In this document: piece after piece, positions 53,013 to 62,145 of the stretch
Layout of the letters: the number at the start of each line of letters is the position of its first letter
How positions within the stretch are numbered: position 1 is the stretch's first letter
Assembly (NCBI GenBank): GCA_965261645.1
Contig: CBDHDJ010000004.1
Coordinates: forward strand, 310,001 to 374,000
Reading direction: 5' to 3'
From: CBDHDJ01 sp965261645
Lineage (GTDB): Bacteria; Pseudomonadota; Alphaproteobacteria; SHVV01
Length of the DNA: 64,000 nt
The notes under the pieces: model-generated
Database searches by the model: none
What the model was told of the DNA's origin: nothing
The model's input: only the letters and a program-made list of their open reading frames with translations
Made by a program: the position numbers and the translations under genes

Positions 53013-53867
53013 TTACCAGATCGACCCGTAGCCGGTCTCATTGAGGGCGTAGCCGCTCTCCTCCGTGCCGTCGTGGCGCAGGGTCAATTTGCAAAACCTC
53101 TTGCGTAACTTGAGGTCCATGTCGTCGTTGCGGAGCCGCGTCGACCACTCCGCGATCTCCTCGATGCGGGCCTCGTAGGGCGTCCCGTCGATGGTCCCAA
53201 AGGCGGCGTTGTCGCGATGGTGGGTGTGGGTGTTGTCGGCCGCCACGATGGTGCCGTCCGGGGTGGCGATCTTGAAATAGTCGTATTTCGAGTGGCCGAA
53301 GGTCGCGTCCGCCGTCCATAGCATGGCGCGGCCACCGCCTGTCTCGCCAGCGATGAAGCGCCAGGCCATGTAGCCCAGATCCTCCTCGAACCAGTAGCGC
53401 TTGCAGTAGCCGACGCCTTTATACGTCTTGCCGCCATAGGCGATGTCACCCTGGATGAGGGGCTGATGCAGGCCTGCGCCTGTGCCGGGCGAGCCCCAGC
53501 TCGAGGCCACCGGCGTGGTGAAGGCGATCTCAAGTTCCGGTTTGGATGATCCCGACGCCACGCTGATCGAACCCTGAGCGTCGTCCGAGGCCAAGTGAAA
53601 CCGGGGCGTCTTGATCTCGAGATGTTTGTCACGGATCCGTTCCATCGGTTCGGCTTCGTTCAACAACTCAACGATCCCGCCGTCGTAGACCCACACCGAT
53701 TGATGCTTGAGCGACCGCGTCTCGATGACGCGCACCGAGAAGAAGAAGTCCTCGGCAAAGAAGTTGTACTGAATGCTTTCGTGATTGCAGATGCCGAACT
53801 GGATGTGGCTCACGTCTTCGCCGGTGGCTTCCAGACGTGCCGCTGCCTGGGTCACGACATCATCCAT
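53013..53867 (-). CDS. Tandem paralogue 3
   Basis: 284 aa. ATG 53867 follows AGGGAGTG. Conserved segments: IQYNFFAEDFFFSVRVIETR, GAGLHQPLIQGDIAYGGKTY, GVGYCKRYWFEEDLGYMAWRFI, KYDYFKIATPDGTIVAADN, RKRFCKLTLRHDG and NETGYGSIW. 42 bp upstream of paralogue 2, so co-transcription is likely. Confidence 0.85.
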   Translation of the reverse strand: MDDVVTQAAARLEATGEDVSHIQFGICNHESIQYNFFAEDFFFSVRVIETRSLKHQSVWVYDGGIVELLNEAEPMERIRDKHLEIKTPRFHLASDDAQGSISVASGSSKPELEIAFTTPVASSWGSPGTGAGLHQPLIQGDIAYGGKTYKGVGYCKRYWFEEDLGYMAWRFIAGETGGGRAMLWTADATFGHSKYDYFKIATPDGTIVAADNTHTHHRDNAAFGTIDGTPYEARIEEIAEWSTRLRNDDMDLKLRKRFCKLTLRHDGTEESGYALNETGYGSIW

Positions 53868-53956
53868 CTTCTCACTCCCTGCGCCAATGGTTTGGCCGTG
53901 CGGTCGCCGCGCACCGGATTAGCCGCGGGGATCGCTTCTCGCGCTTGCTTTGGGGA

Positions 53957-54811
53957 CTAGTAGATCGCCCCGATGCCGGTTTCGTTGAGGGTGTAGCCGG
54001 TGTCCACCTGCCCCTCATGAAGGACTTTCAACTTGCAGAACCGCTGGCGCAATTTGATGTCGGTCCCCTCCGCGGCGAGCACGGTCTGCCAGGTACCGAA
54101 CTCCTCGAGCTGCACCTGGTAGGTCGTCCCGTCGATGACGCCGATGGCGCCTTCGTCGCGATGACGGCAGGTCTGGTTGTCGGCCGCGACGATGGTGCCG
54201 TCGGGATGGGCGATCTTGAAATAGTCGTACTTCTGGTGGCCGAAGGTCGCCGCCGCGGTCCACAGCATGTAGCGACCGTTGTCAACCTCGCCCTCGATGA
54301 AGCGCCAGCTCAGGTAACCGACATCCTCTTCGAGCCAGTAGCGCTTGCAGTAGCCGACGCCCGTGTACGTCTTGCCGTCATAGATCACTTCGCCGGCGAT
54401 CAGCGGTTGATGCAGGCCACAGCCGTCGGGGCAGGCCCACGTCGCCGCGACCGGGGTGGTGAACTTCATCTGGAGCACCGGGGTCTTATCCTCGGCGAGC
54501 ACGCTGACCACGCCCCCGTTGTCATCGGCCTCGATATGGAAGCGCGACGATTTGATGTTCATGTGCGAGGCGCCCAAACGCTGCCACGGCTCGTTCGTGT
54601 TCAGCAGCTCGACGACGCCACCGTCATAGACCCACGCCGACTGATGGTTGAGCTTGCGCGATTCGATGACGCGCACGGAGAAGAACTTGTCCTCGCAGAA
54701 GAAGTTGTACTGGGTGCCGTCATGGATGCCCATGCCCAGTTGGAACTGCCGGACATCGGTGCCGAGGTTGAGCGTGCTCGGCGCCTCCAGCGTTGTGACG
54801 ATATCGTCCAT
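53957..54811 (-). CDS. Tandem paralogue 4 (first in transcription order)
   Basis: 284 aa. ATG 54811 follows GGGGAG. TQYNFFCEDKFFSVRVIESR, DGCGLHQPLIAGEVIYDGKTY, GVGYCKRYWLEEDVGYLSWRFIEG, KYDYFKIAHPDGTIVAADN, RQRFCKLKVLHEGQ and NETGIGAIY. Slightly nearer to paralogue 1 in the N-terminal third (NTNEPW versus NSNEPW). 89 bp before paralogue 3; the 167-bp gap to the tRNA gene should hold the promoter of the array. Confidence 0.85.
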   Translation of the reverse strand: MDDIVTTLEAPSTLNLGTDVRQFQLGMGIHDGTQYNFFCEDKFFSVRVIESRKLNHQSAWVYDGGVVELLNTNEPWQRLGASHMNIKSSRFHIEADDNGGVVSVLAEDKTPVLQMKFTTPVAATWACPDGCGLHQPLIAGEVIYDGKTYTGVGYCKRYWLEEDVGYLSWRFIEGEVDNGRYMLWTAAATFGHQKYDYFKIAHPDGTIVAADNQTCRHRDEGAIGVIDGTTYQVQLEEFGTWQTVLAAEGTDIKLRQRFCKLKVLHEGQVDTGYTLNETGIGAIY

Positions 54812-54978
54812 CTCGAGACTCCCCGGAGTTTATCTTTGACCGAGCGCCGGCGAGTTCAATCGAGCGCCGCCGGACCTCACAAACTTGGGCCGAAGTTTAG
54901 CACGTGGGATGCGCCCCGTCGCCCCTCTCCACACCGGAGGCGGCGTGCTTCGCGCCCCGTTGTTGGGGTCCCCGAATA

Positions 54979-55055
54979 TGGTAGCGGGGGAGGGACTCGA
55001 ACCCCCGACACGCGGATTATGATTCCGCTGCTCTAACCAGCTGAGCTACCCCGCC
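54979..55055 (-). tRNA. tRNA-Met (CAU), elongator type
   Basis: 77 nt including an encoded CCA. Acceptor GGCGGGG pairs with CCCCGCT (G1-U72 wobble). D-arm GCTCAGCTGGTTAGAGC, anticodon stem GCGGA/TCCGC with loop ATCATAA (anticodon CAU), and T-arm with GGTTCGAGTCC are all present. The paired first position excludes the initiator; elongator Met is preferred over Ile2 by overall similarity. Confidence 0.93.
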
Positions 55056-55095
55056 CCGGAAGGTTGACCGGCTATAAAGGCCGCCGGAAGGCCTG

Positions 55096-56289
55096 TCAAG
55101 CCGACGGCTTTTGGGGCCCGTTGCCAGCCGGCGTGCGCGCGATCCAGCCGCCGCCGAGCACCTGCTCGCCGGCATAAAACACAGCCGCCTGGCCGGGCGA
55201 GACGCCGAGCTCGGGCGAATCCAGCACGACCTCCGCTACCCCGTCTTTCGCGAACACGCGCGCCCGCACCCCCGGGCGGGTCGAGCGCACCTTCACATCA
55301 ACCGCCAGACCCATAGCTCGAGCCTCGCGATACCCCGCCGCGCTCAACCAGTTGACGTTACGCACGCTGAAGCGCATGCACCCGAGCGCGGATTTTGGCC
55401 CAACCACGACCCGGTTGGCGACCGCATTGAGCCGGATGACGTAATAGGGCGCTGCGCCACTGATCCCCAGTCCCCGGCGCTGGCCGATGGTGAAGTGAAT
55501 GATCCCGCCATGGCGGCCCAATACCCGGCCCTCGAGATCGACGATCTCGCCGGGCTCCGCCGCACCGGGGCGCAGGCGCTCGATCACGCCGGCATAGCGG
55601 CCTTGCGGCACGAAGCAGATGTCCTGGCTGTCGGGCTTGACCGCGACGGGAAGCGCGAAGCGCTGGGCCAAGCTGCGCGTCGCGGCCTTGTCGAGCTCGC
55701 CGAGCGGGAAGTGGAGAAAGGCGAGCTGCGCGGGCGTCGTGCCGAACAGGAAATAACTCTGGTCGCGGGCGCGGTCGCGCGCGCGATGGAGCTCCGGCCC
55801 CTCGGGCCCTTCGATGCGCCGGACATAATGGCCGGTGGCGAGCGCCGCCGCGCCGAGATCGCGGGCCATCTTGGCGAGATCGGTGAATTTCACCGTTTGG
55901 TTGCACAGCGCGCAGGGGATCGGAGTCTCGCCCTCCCTATAGGAATCGATGAACGGCTCGATCACGGCGGTGCGGAAGCGGGATTCGTAGTCCAGCACGT
56001 AATGCGGCATCGCGAGCCGGTGGGCGACGCGCCTGGCATCGTGAATATCCTGTCCCGCGCAACACGCGCCTTTGCGCTTTATCGCCGAGCCGTGATCGTA
56101 AAGCTGGAGCGTCAGTCCGACCACGTCATAGCCCTGCTCTTTGAGAACCGCCGCGACAACCGATGAATCCACGCCGCCCGACATGGCGACCACGACGCGC
56201 GCGCCGTGGGGCAGGCCCGCGAGCTCCGGCGCAAGCGGTTGCGCGGCTCGCGCCCAGGCTCCGATATCACAGGATTGCGCCAAACTCAT
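55096..56289 (-). CDS. mnmA: tRNA 2-thiouridine(34) synthase
   Basis: 397 aa from ATG 56289. PP-loop VVVAMSGGVDSSVVAA, catalytic Cys in PIPCALCNQTVKF, second Cys in DSQDICFVPQG, then FTIGQRRGLGI and the C-terminal beta domain. Thiolates U34 of Lys, Glu and Gln tRNAs with sulfur from a relay. The frame extends 27 codons upstream without homology. Lies directly downstream (minus strand) of the OGT-like gene's divergent start. Confidence 0.94.
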   Translation of the reverse strand: MSLAQSCDIGAWARAAQPLAPELAGLPHGARVVVAMSGGVDSSVVAAVLKEQGYDVVGLTLQLYDHGSAIKRKGACCAGQDIHDARRVAHRLAMPHYVLDYESRFRTAVIEPFIDSYREGETPIPCALCNQTVKFTDLAKMARDLGAAALATGHYVRRIEGPEGPELHRARDRARDQSYFLFGTTPAQLAFLHFPLGELDKAATRSLAQRFALPVAVKPDSQDICFVPQGRYAGVIERLRPGAAEPGEIVDLEGRVLGRHGGIIHFTIGQRRGLGISGAAPYYVIRLNAVANRVVVGPKSALGCMRFSVRNVNWLSAAGYREARAMGLAVDVKVRSTRPGVRARVFAKDGVAEVVLDSPELGVSPGQAAVFYAGEQVLGGGWIARTPAGNGPQKPSA

Positions 56290-56442
56290 CGTAGTGTCCT
56301 CGAAAGTCGTGGGGACTATAATCGCCTCGGCCGGCGGGGCAAGACGTTTGGCGGCGAAGGACGCGCGCACCGGCTGCTAATCACGCCGGAATCTGCCCGC
56401 CCGACAACGAAATATTAACCATGACCCCCCTACTTTTCGGGC

Positions 56443-57527
56443 ATGAGCGAGGCAAACCGCGCATTCGCCGCGGCGGTGGAGCATCACCAGGCGGGACGTG
56501 CCGCCGACGCCGCAGCGGGCTATCAAAAAGTGCTTGCGGCGGCGGCGGATCACGCCGAGGCGCACGCGCACCTGGGTAATCTCTGCCTCGCCCAAGGCCA
56601 GGTCGAGGACGCGATCGGCCATTATCGCGAGGCCACCCTGCATGAACCCACGCTCGTTCAGGCTTGGAGCAATCTCGGCGCGGCGCTTTACGCCCTCGAC
56701 CGTGCTGATGAGGCCGACGCCGCTCTGAGCGAAGCCATTGCGCGCGATGGACGCAACATCGAGGCTTACAACAACCTCGGCCATCTCAGGCTCGAACGGG
56801 GCGAGTGCGAGCAGGCCGCGGAGCTGTTCCAGAAGGCCGCCCATCTCGATCCCACCCGGGCACGCTCTTGGATCAATCTCGGCGATGCGCTGGCTGGCGC
56901 AGGCAAGCTTGCCGATGCGATATCCTGTTATGGCAAGAGCCTGAGCCGTGACCTCAACCAAGCCGATGCCCTGCGCGGACTGGCGGGCGTGATGAGGAAG
57001 GGCGGTGATCCCGCCGCTGTGCTGGAGCGCATCAAGCCGCTGCACGATGATTTTCCGGCCGATGCCGAAACGCAGTTTCAGCTCGGCACCCTCCAATACC
57101 TCGCCGGCGCACCGGAGGCCGCGATTCCCTGCTTCGAGCGGGCGCTCGAAACGGCGCCGCAGGTGCCGGCAATCCATCACAACCTCGGCAATGCGCTCCA
57201 CGATCTCAAGCGCTACGACGAGGCCATCGCCGCCAGCGAAAAAGCCCTCGCCCTGCGGCCGGACTGGTGCGATCCCCTTAATAATCTCGGCAATTGCTAC
57301 ATGGCGAAAGGCCAAGCCGTCGAAGCGGTCGGGTCCTATCAGCGCGCCCGGCACGCCGATCCGAATGCTGCCGACATCGCCCGCAATCTCGGCAACGCAC
57401 TTTACGAACTCGGCCATTTGAGCGAGGCGGTGGCGGTCTTCGAAGATGCCGTCCGCCTCGATCCCGGCCTGGCCGGCGCCTTCAACGGCCTGGCCAATTC
57501 GCATCTCAAACTTGGCGACAGCGTTGT
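56443..57527 (+). pseudogene. TPR-GT41 (O-GlcNAc transferase-like) gene, 5' portion
   Basis: 361 native codons: about ten TPR units with the typical W/L-G-Y-A-P spacing (HAHLGNLCLAQGQVEDAIGHYREATLHEP and so on). The frame then enters the IS at 57528 and stops 32 bp later, after 11 to 12 IS-encoded residues (from VVSPLIK to LTPR). Joining GTT (57523-57525) to AAG (60376-60378) restores an uninterrupted protein of about 943 aa. Confidence 0.92.
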
Positions 57528-58047
57528 CAGCCCGTTGATTAAGTGGCTTTTTCCGGCTCTCACTCCCAGATGAGGAATGCGGCGGCGAAAGCCGTCTGGC
57601 CGCTTTGCGAGCCCCCCCGTGCCACCAGCATGACCCCGGTGGGCGTGAGCAGAACGAAAATACCGCCATATCCGCCCGCCACGGCCTCCCGCGGGGTGCC
57701 GGCGCCGATGAGCTGGCGCATCAGTAACGATAGATTGTGGCCGGCGACGTGGAGCAGGTATCGCTTGTGCACATTCTCTCGCCCGCGCAGCCAGGTTCGT
57801 CGCATGCCGCCACGATCGAGGTTGTGGGCAAAGCAGCGCTCGACGATCTCGGCGCGCAGCTTGAAGGCCTCGCGGGCGACCCCGGACTTGAGCCGCGCAC
57901 GGTTATTGGTGACCGCGCGCCGCGCCGCCTCATCACCGTGCCAGCGCGAAAAGCCGGTCTGCTTGGGCGCCGCGATCCGGGTCTTCCAGGGACTGTCGTT
58001 CAGAGCCCTCAAGACCGCCCGTGAGTGATAACCTTTGTCGGCGACGC

Positions 58048-59441
58048 GGCTGTGTCTCGAAAGTGGTGGAAATTTGAGGATGGCGTAATCTCCGGGTGAC
58101 AAGACAACCACCCAACCGGCGGCTAGCACCGCCAAGGAGATCACGCCATGAAGAACACTACCGAGACTTCCGCGCTTTCGCTACTGGCCAATGACGCCGG
58201 CTATGATCCGCTCGAGGACCGGCTGCGGGAGAACATCAGATCCACGATCGAGGCCGTTTTTGAGGAGGAACTTGCGCAGTTTCTCGGGCGCTGCCGATAC
58301 GGTCGAGAGGATGCGCTTCGGCAAGGGTATCGGAACGGGCACCGGGAGCGGCAACTGACGGGGACATTCGGGACCGAGAGGGTGAGCGTGCCGCGTGCGC
58401 GGATCGTTGAGGAAGACGGTCGGGCGTCGGAATGGCGTTCGCGGGCGCTGCCGCGCTACCAGCGGCTGACCAGAAAGGCCGAGGCGCTGATCGCTTCGGT
58501 GTATCTGTCCGGAACCAACACGCGGCGGGTGAAACGCGCGCTGTTCGGGCTCTTCCGGGGTGCTGTGAGCAAGGACGTTGTGAGCCGGGCGTGGCGCAAG
58601 GTGAAGGTCGATTGGGACGCCTGGTGCAGCCGTGGCCTCGCGGATGAGGATATCGTTCGGCTGATCCTTGACGGCACTGTGATCAAGACCCGACTGGACC
58701 GCAAGGCCACCAACATCTCGGTTCTCGCGGCTATAGGGGTGCGCCGGGATGGCCAGAAGGTCTTGCTTTCGATCGGGAATATGGGCGGAGAAAGCCAGGC
58801 GGCGTGGCGCCAGTTCCTCGACGACCTTGATGCGCGTGGACTGAAACGGCCCGGGTTTGTCATCGTCGATGGCGCGCCGGGACTGGAGGCGGCTCTGTCG
58901 GCGCTTTGGGGCGATGACCTTCCCGTTCAACGCTGCACCGTGCACAAGCACCGCAACCTTCTGGGTCATGCTCCCAAACACATGCATGACGAGCTGAGCG
59001 AAGATTACCGCGATATGATCTATGCCGACACTGCCTCCGAGGTGGAAACCCGCCGCAAGGCGTTTGTCCGCAAGTGGCGGCTGAAATGCAGGGCCGTCGC
59101 GGACAGCCTCGCAGAAGCGGGCGACAAGCTCTTTACCTTCACGCGCCTGTCCAAGAGCCAATGGAAATCAGCCCGAACGACCAACGCCATTGAGCGTCTC
59201 AACGAGGAGTTCAAGCGCCGGATCAAAACACAGACCGTGCTGCCGTGTCCCGAAACAGTGCCGATGCTCCTCTGGGCGCTCCTCGCTTCCGGCCAAATCC
59301 AGATGCGCAAAGTCGATGGATGGGAAACCCTCGATCAGCTAATCGCCGACGAAACCCTTGACCGCGCGGCCTGACCGCCGCAAAACTCAACCCGCTCGGA
59401 GAGGCGCCAAAACCAATTTCCACCACTTTCGAGACACAACC
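58048..59441 (+). mobile_element. IS256-family element (1394 bp), nested
   Basis: Inverted ends GGCTGTGTCTCGAAAGTGG and, from the right, GGTTGTGTCTCGAAAGTGG (one mismatch). Perfect 8-bp target duplication GGCGACGC at 58040-58047 and 59442-59449, the size expected for IS256. Removing it regenerates exactly the 1444-bp IS. Confidence 0.95.
58148..59374 (+). CDS. IS256-family (mutator-type) transposase
   Basis: 408 aa, intact. DDE residues D175 (LILDGTVIK), D241 (VIVDGAPGLEAAL) and E349 (NAIERLNEEFKRR), plus C263-x2-H266 in QRCTVHKHRN, are all present. AAGGAG lies 8 bases before ATG 58148. Confidence 0.95.
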   Translation: MKNTTETSALSLLANDAGYDPLEDRLRENIRSTIEAVFEEELAQFLGRCRYGREDALRQGYRNGHRERQLTGTFGTERVSVPRARIVEEDGRASEWRSRALPRYQRLTRKAEALIASVYLSGTNTRRVKRALFGLFRGAVSKDVVSRAWRKVKVDWDAWCSRGLADEDIVRLILDGTVIKTRLDRKATNISVLAAIGVRRDGQKVLLSIGNMGGESQAAWRQFLDDLDARGLKRPGFVIVDGAPGLEAALSALWGDDLPVQRCTVHKHRNLLGHAPKHMHDELSEDYRDMIYADTASEVETRRKAFVRKWRLKCRAVADSLAEAGDKLFTFTRLSKSQWKSARTTNAIERLNEEFKRRIKTQTVLPCPETVPMLLWALLASGQIQMRKVDGWETLDQLIADETLDRAA

Positions 59442-60373
59442 GGCGACGCATTCGGCCGGGTCCTCCGATGTCGGTGCCGCATCCACCGCCTCGAGGTTTG
59501 CCTCGGCCTTCGCCAGGGTCTTGGAAAGCGTCGTGGTGTCGCCCTCATCGGCCGGGTGCAGCTCGGCCGCCACCACCGCGCCGGTGTCCAGATCCACCGC
59601 GTGCTCGGGCTTGTAGGCCAGATGCGTCGTGCCGTCCTTCATCTTGGTGATCTTGGCCTCGGGGTCGCTCTTCGAAACCCAATCCGTGTTGGAAAGCTTC
59701 TTGCCCTTGCGCTTCCGGTCCAGACGCGCCAGGTCCTCGGCCGTGGGTGTCTCGACCCCGCTTTCCCGGGCCAGGCGCTCCAGCATCTCCCGGTAGCCTT
59801 CGCCGTTGTCGCGCCGCACGATGTTCCGCAGCGCCGCGTTGGCCTCCATGGTCGAGGCATCGACGCCGATGCGCTCGCCCTTGATCAGCCCCGCCTCGGC
59901 GATCAGCACCAGAACCCAGTCGAAGACCGCCGCGTGGACTTCATGGGGCAGGCGCGTGCGGCTCCGTGACAGCCAGGAATGGTCCGGTACCCGATCACGG
60001 CTCCCCAGTCGCAGGAACGCCCGCAGCGAAAGCGAGTCCGAGCAGCGCCACTCCAGACCGCGCTCGCTGTCGATGCCCTCAAAGTAGCCCACCAGGTGCA
60101 TCCGGAAATAGCGCCCGGGCGGCACCGAGGGCGCGCCCATCCGGGCCGCGTAATAAGGCCGGCAGCTCGCCTCGGCAAAGGCGTCGAAGCCGCCCGCGAT
60201 CAGCACCGACTGCAAGCGGTCATAAAACACATGACCCGGAGAGCGCGGCATCTCCGACCAGCTCACCATCAGGTCCCCCTGACCATCCTTCTGCCGTCCC
60301 ATCGCCATCGGCAAATCCCCCTGCAAATCAGGGAACCAGAGAATCAGACGGCGCCGACTTAATCAACGGGCTG

Positions 60374-62124
60374 TTAAGGCCGCTGACAACCACCGCCGCG
60401 CTCTGGCCATCGAACCGCACGACGGTCAGACTCTTCACAACCTCAGTCTCGTGCTTCTCCAAATGGGGGACTTTGACGAAGCCCGACGTGTGGCGCGCAC
60501 CGCCGTCGCGACCAATCCGGATCTGTCAACGGCGCATTTCAGCCTGGGCCGAGTTTTCGCCGCACAGTTGGATAATGCGGCGGCGCACGCTTGTTATCAG
60601 CGGGGTCTTGAGTTGGAACCCGATAACATCGACGGGCTCATGTTGCTCGCCGCCACCTACGAGCAACAGTGGCGACCCGACCAGGCAGTACCTCTCTACG
60701 AGCAGGTGCTCGCCCTGTCGCCGCAACACACCGAAGCGCTGACTCTTCTGCTCAACGGCGTGCTCTCGCTCTGCGACTGGCAGAGCTACGACGAATTACG
60801 CGCCCGCCTGGTGGACCGGCTCGAAAGCCGCGATCTGCCGGACGAGACCAGTCGGGCCGGCATCTTCAACCTTCAGGCGCTGCCGGTGTCCTACGCAGCG
60901 ATCGCCACCGCCGCGCGCGCCAGTGCGGCCGATATCGTCGAGCGCACCTCAGCGCAGCGCACGGAATGCGGGTTCACCCATTCAGGGGCTACGGGCGAGC
61001 GGCTGCGCATCGGTTACCTCCTGCCCTACACTCACAGGCACAGCCTGCCCGAGGTTCTGAAAACCATCGTCGAGAATCACGACCGCAACCGCTTCGAGAT
61101 CTTCGGCTATTCGATGGCGCCGGACACCGGCAGCGAATTCAGCCGCGCCTACCGCGGCGCATTCGAGCATTTCGCCGATGTCGGCTGGATCTCTCCCGCG
61201 AGCGCCGCGCGGCGCATTCACGCGGACGGCATCGACGTCCTGTTCGATGTGGCCGGCCATACGCCCATCAATTGCCTCTCTGCTCTCGCGCTCAGCCCGG
61301 CGCCGGTGCAGGTGCACGGCCTCGGCTACTCGATCACCACCGGCGCCGATTTCATCGACTACCTCCTCACCGATCACATCTATATGCCGGATGAGTGCGC
61401 TCGCCACGGCACCGAGGCGCGCGTCTACCTGCCCCACTCGTTCATGACCGCGCCGGCAACCGGGGTATCGGCGGGCGCGGTGACGCGGCGGGACGCGGGC
61501 CTTCCCGACGAGGCCATCGTGTTCGCGAACTTCAATCACCCGTGCAAGTTCGAGCCGGACATCTTCAGCGCCTGGATGCGGATCATGAATAAGGTCCCGG
61601 GCAGCGTGCTGTGGCTCGGCGACTGGATCGCCGCGACACGAGAGAACCTTCGACGGGCGGCGCAGGACCGGGGCCTCGACCCCGAGCGCCTGGTCTTCGC
61701 CCCTCACAAGGCGCGCGCCGCCCATATTGCGCGCCTGCGCCTCGCCGATATGGCGTTCGATACGCTCTATCACGGCGGCGGCGTCACGACGCTGGATGCG
61801 CTCGCCGCCGGCCTGCCCGTCCTGACCGTCCTCGGCAAGACCCCGGCATCGCGCCTCGGCGCCACCATCCTTACCGCCGCAGGCCTGCCGGACTTGGTGC
61901 AGGACAGCTTGGCGAACTACGAGGACCGCGCGATCTCTCTGGCGCGAAGCGCACCCAAATTGGCGGCGCTGCGTGCCAGGATCGAGCAATCGGTTCCCGC
62001 CTCACCGCTTTTCGACACGCCGCGTTATACGCGCCATCTCGAACGCGCCTTCGAGTTCATGTGGGAGAACTACCGGGCCGGACTGGCTCCCGATTCCTTC
62101 GATGTGCCGCTGATCGGAGATTGA
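60374..62124 (+). pseudogene. TPR-GT41 gene, 3' portion with the glycosyltransferase domain
   Basis: Continues KAADNHRRALAIEPHDGQ and two or three more TPRs, then the GT41 catalytic region: RIGYLLPYTHRHSLPEVLK, DVLFDVAGHTPINCLSALAL, PVQVHGLGYSITTGADFIDY, IVFANFNHPCKFEPDIF, ERLVFAPHKA and DTLYHGGGVTTLDALAAGLPVLT (UDP-sugar site). GT41 enzymes add GlcNAc or related sugars to Ser/Thr; neighbouring flagellin-type and epimerase genes suggest flagellin as target (inference). An ATG at 60451 could start a product retaining the catalytic domain. Confidence 0.9.
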
Positions 62125-62142
62125 CGCCGCGCGATCGCGGCG
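62125..62142. terminator. Hairpin between convergent genes
   Basis: CGCCGCG-CGAT-CGCGGCG: a perfect 7-bp stem with a 4-base loop directly after the GT41 stop and 3 bp from the epimerase stop. No T-run, so terminator function is a guess. Confidence 0.35.
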
Positions 62143-62145
62143 CAT

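Larger units (their letters stand above)
57560..60308 (-). pseudogene. DDE transposase of IS copy 3, interrupted
   Basis: N-terminal portion 60308-59442 and C-terminal portion 58047-57560 are separated by the IS256-family element, which sits at VADKGYHS codons (GGCGACGC duplicated). Each half carries an artefactual chimeric extension into the nested IS. Cannot make a full transposase, but its ends remain and could be moved by copies 1 or 2. Confidence 0.9.
57528..60373 (-). mobile_element. 1444-bp insertion sequence, copy 3, carrying a nested IS256-family element
   Basis: Ends CAGCCCGTTGATTAAGT as in copies 1 and 2; 2846 bp equals 1444 plus 1394 (nested IS) plus an 8-bp duplication. Right flank TTAA (60374-60377). 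The left flank has TTGT (57524-57527), apparently a mutated copy of the TTAA duplication. Inserted in the OGT-like gene. Confidence 0.93.

Noticed and set aside
51170..54811. Naming the four paralogues carotenoid 1,2-hydratase or another lipocalin-like enzyme
   Set aside because: Only a general beta-rich impression supports it; no diagnostic motif was recognised.
57560..58144. A 194-aa protein with the transposase C-terminus
   Set aside because: Its first 30 or so codons come from the IS256 end; chimeric artefact.
59223..60326. A 367-aa protein fusing transposase N-terminus to extra sequence
   Set aside because: The extension is an antisense reading of the nested IS256 element; the transposase is simply interrupted.
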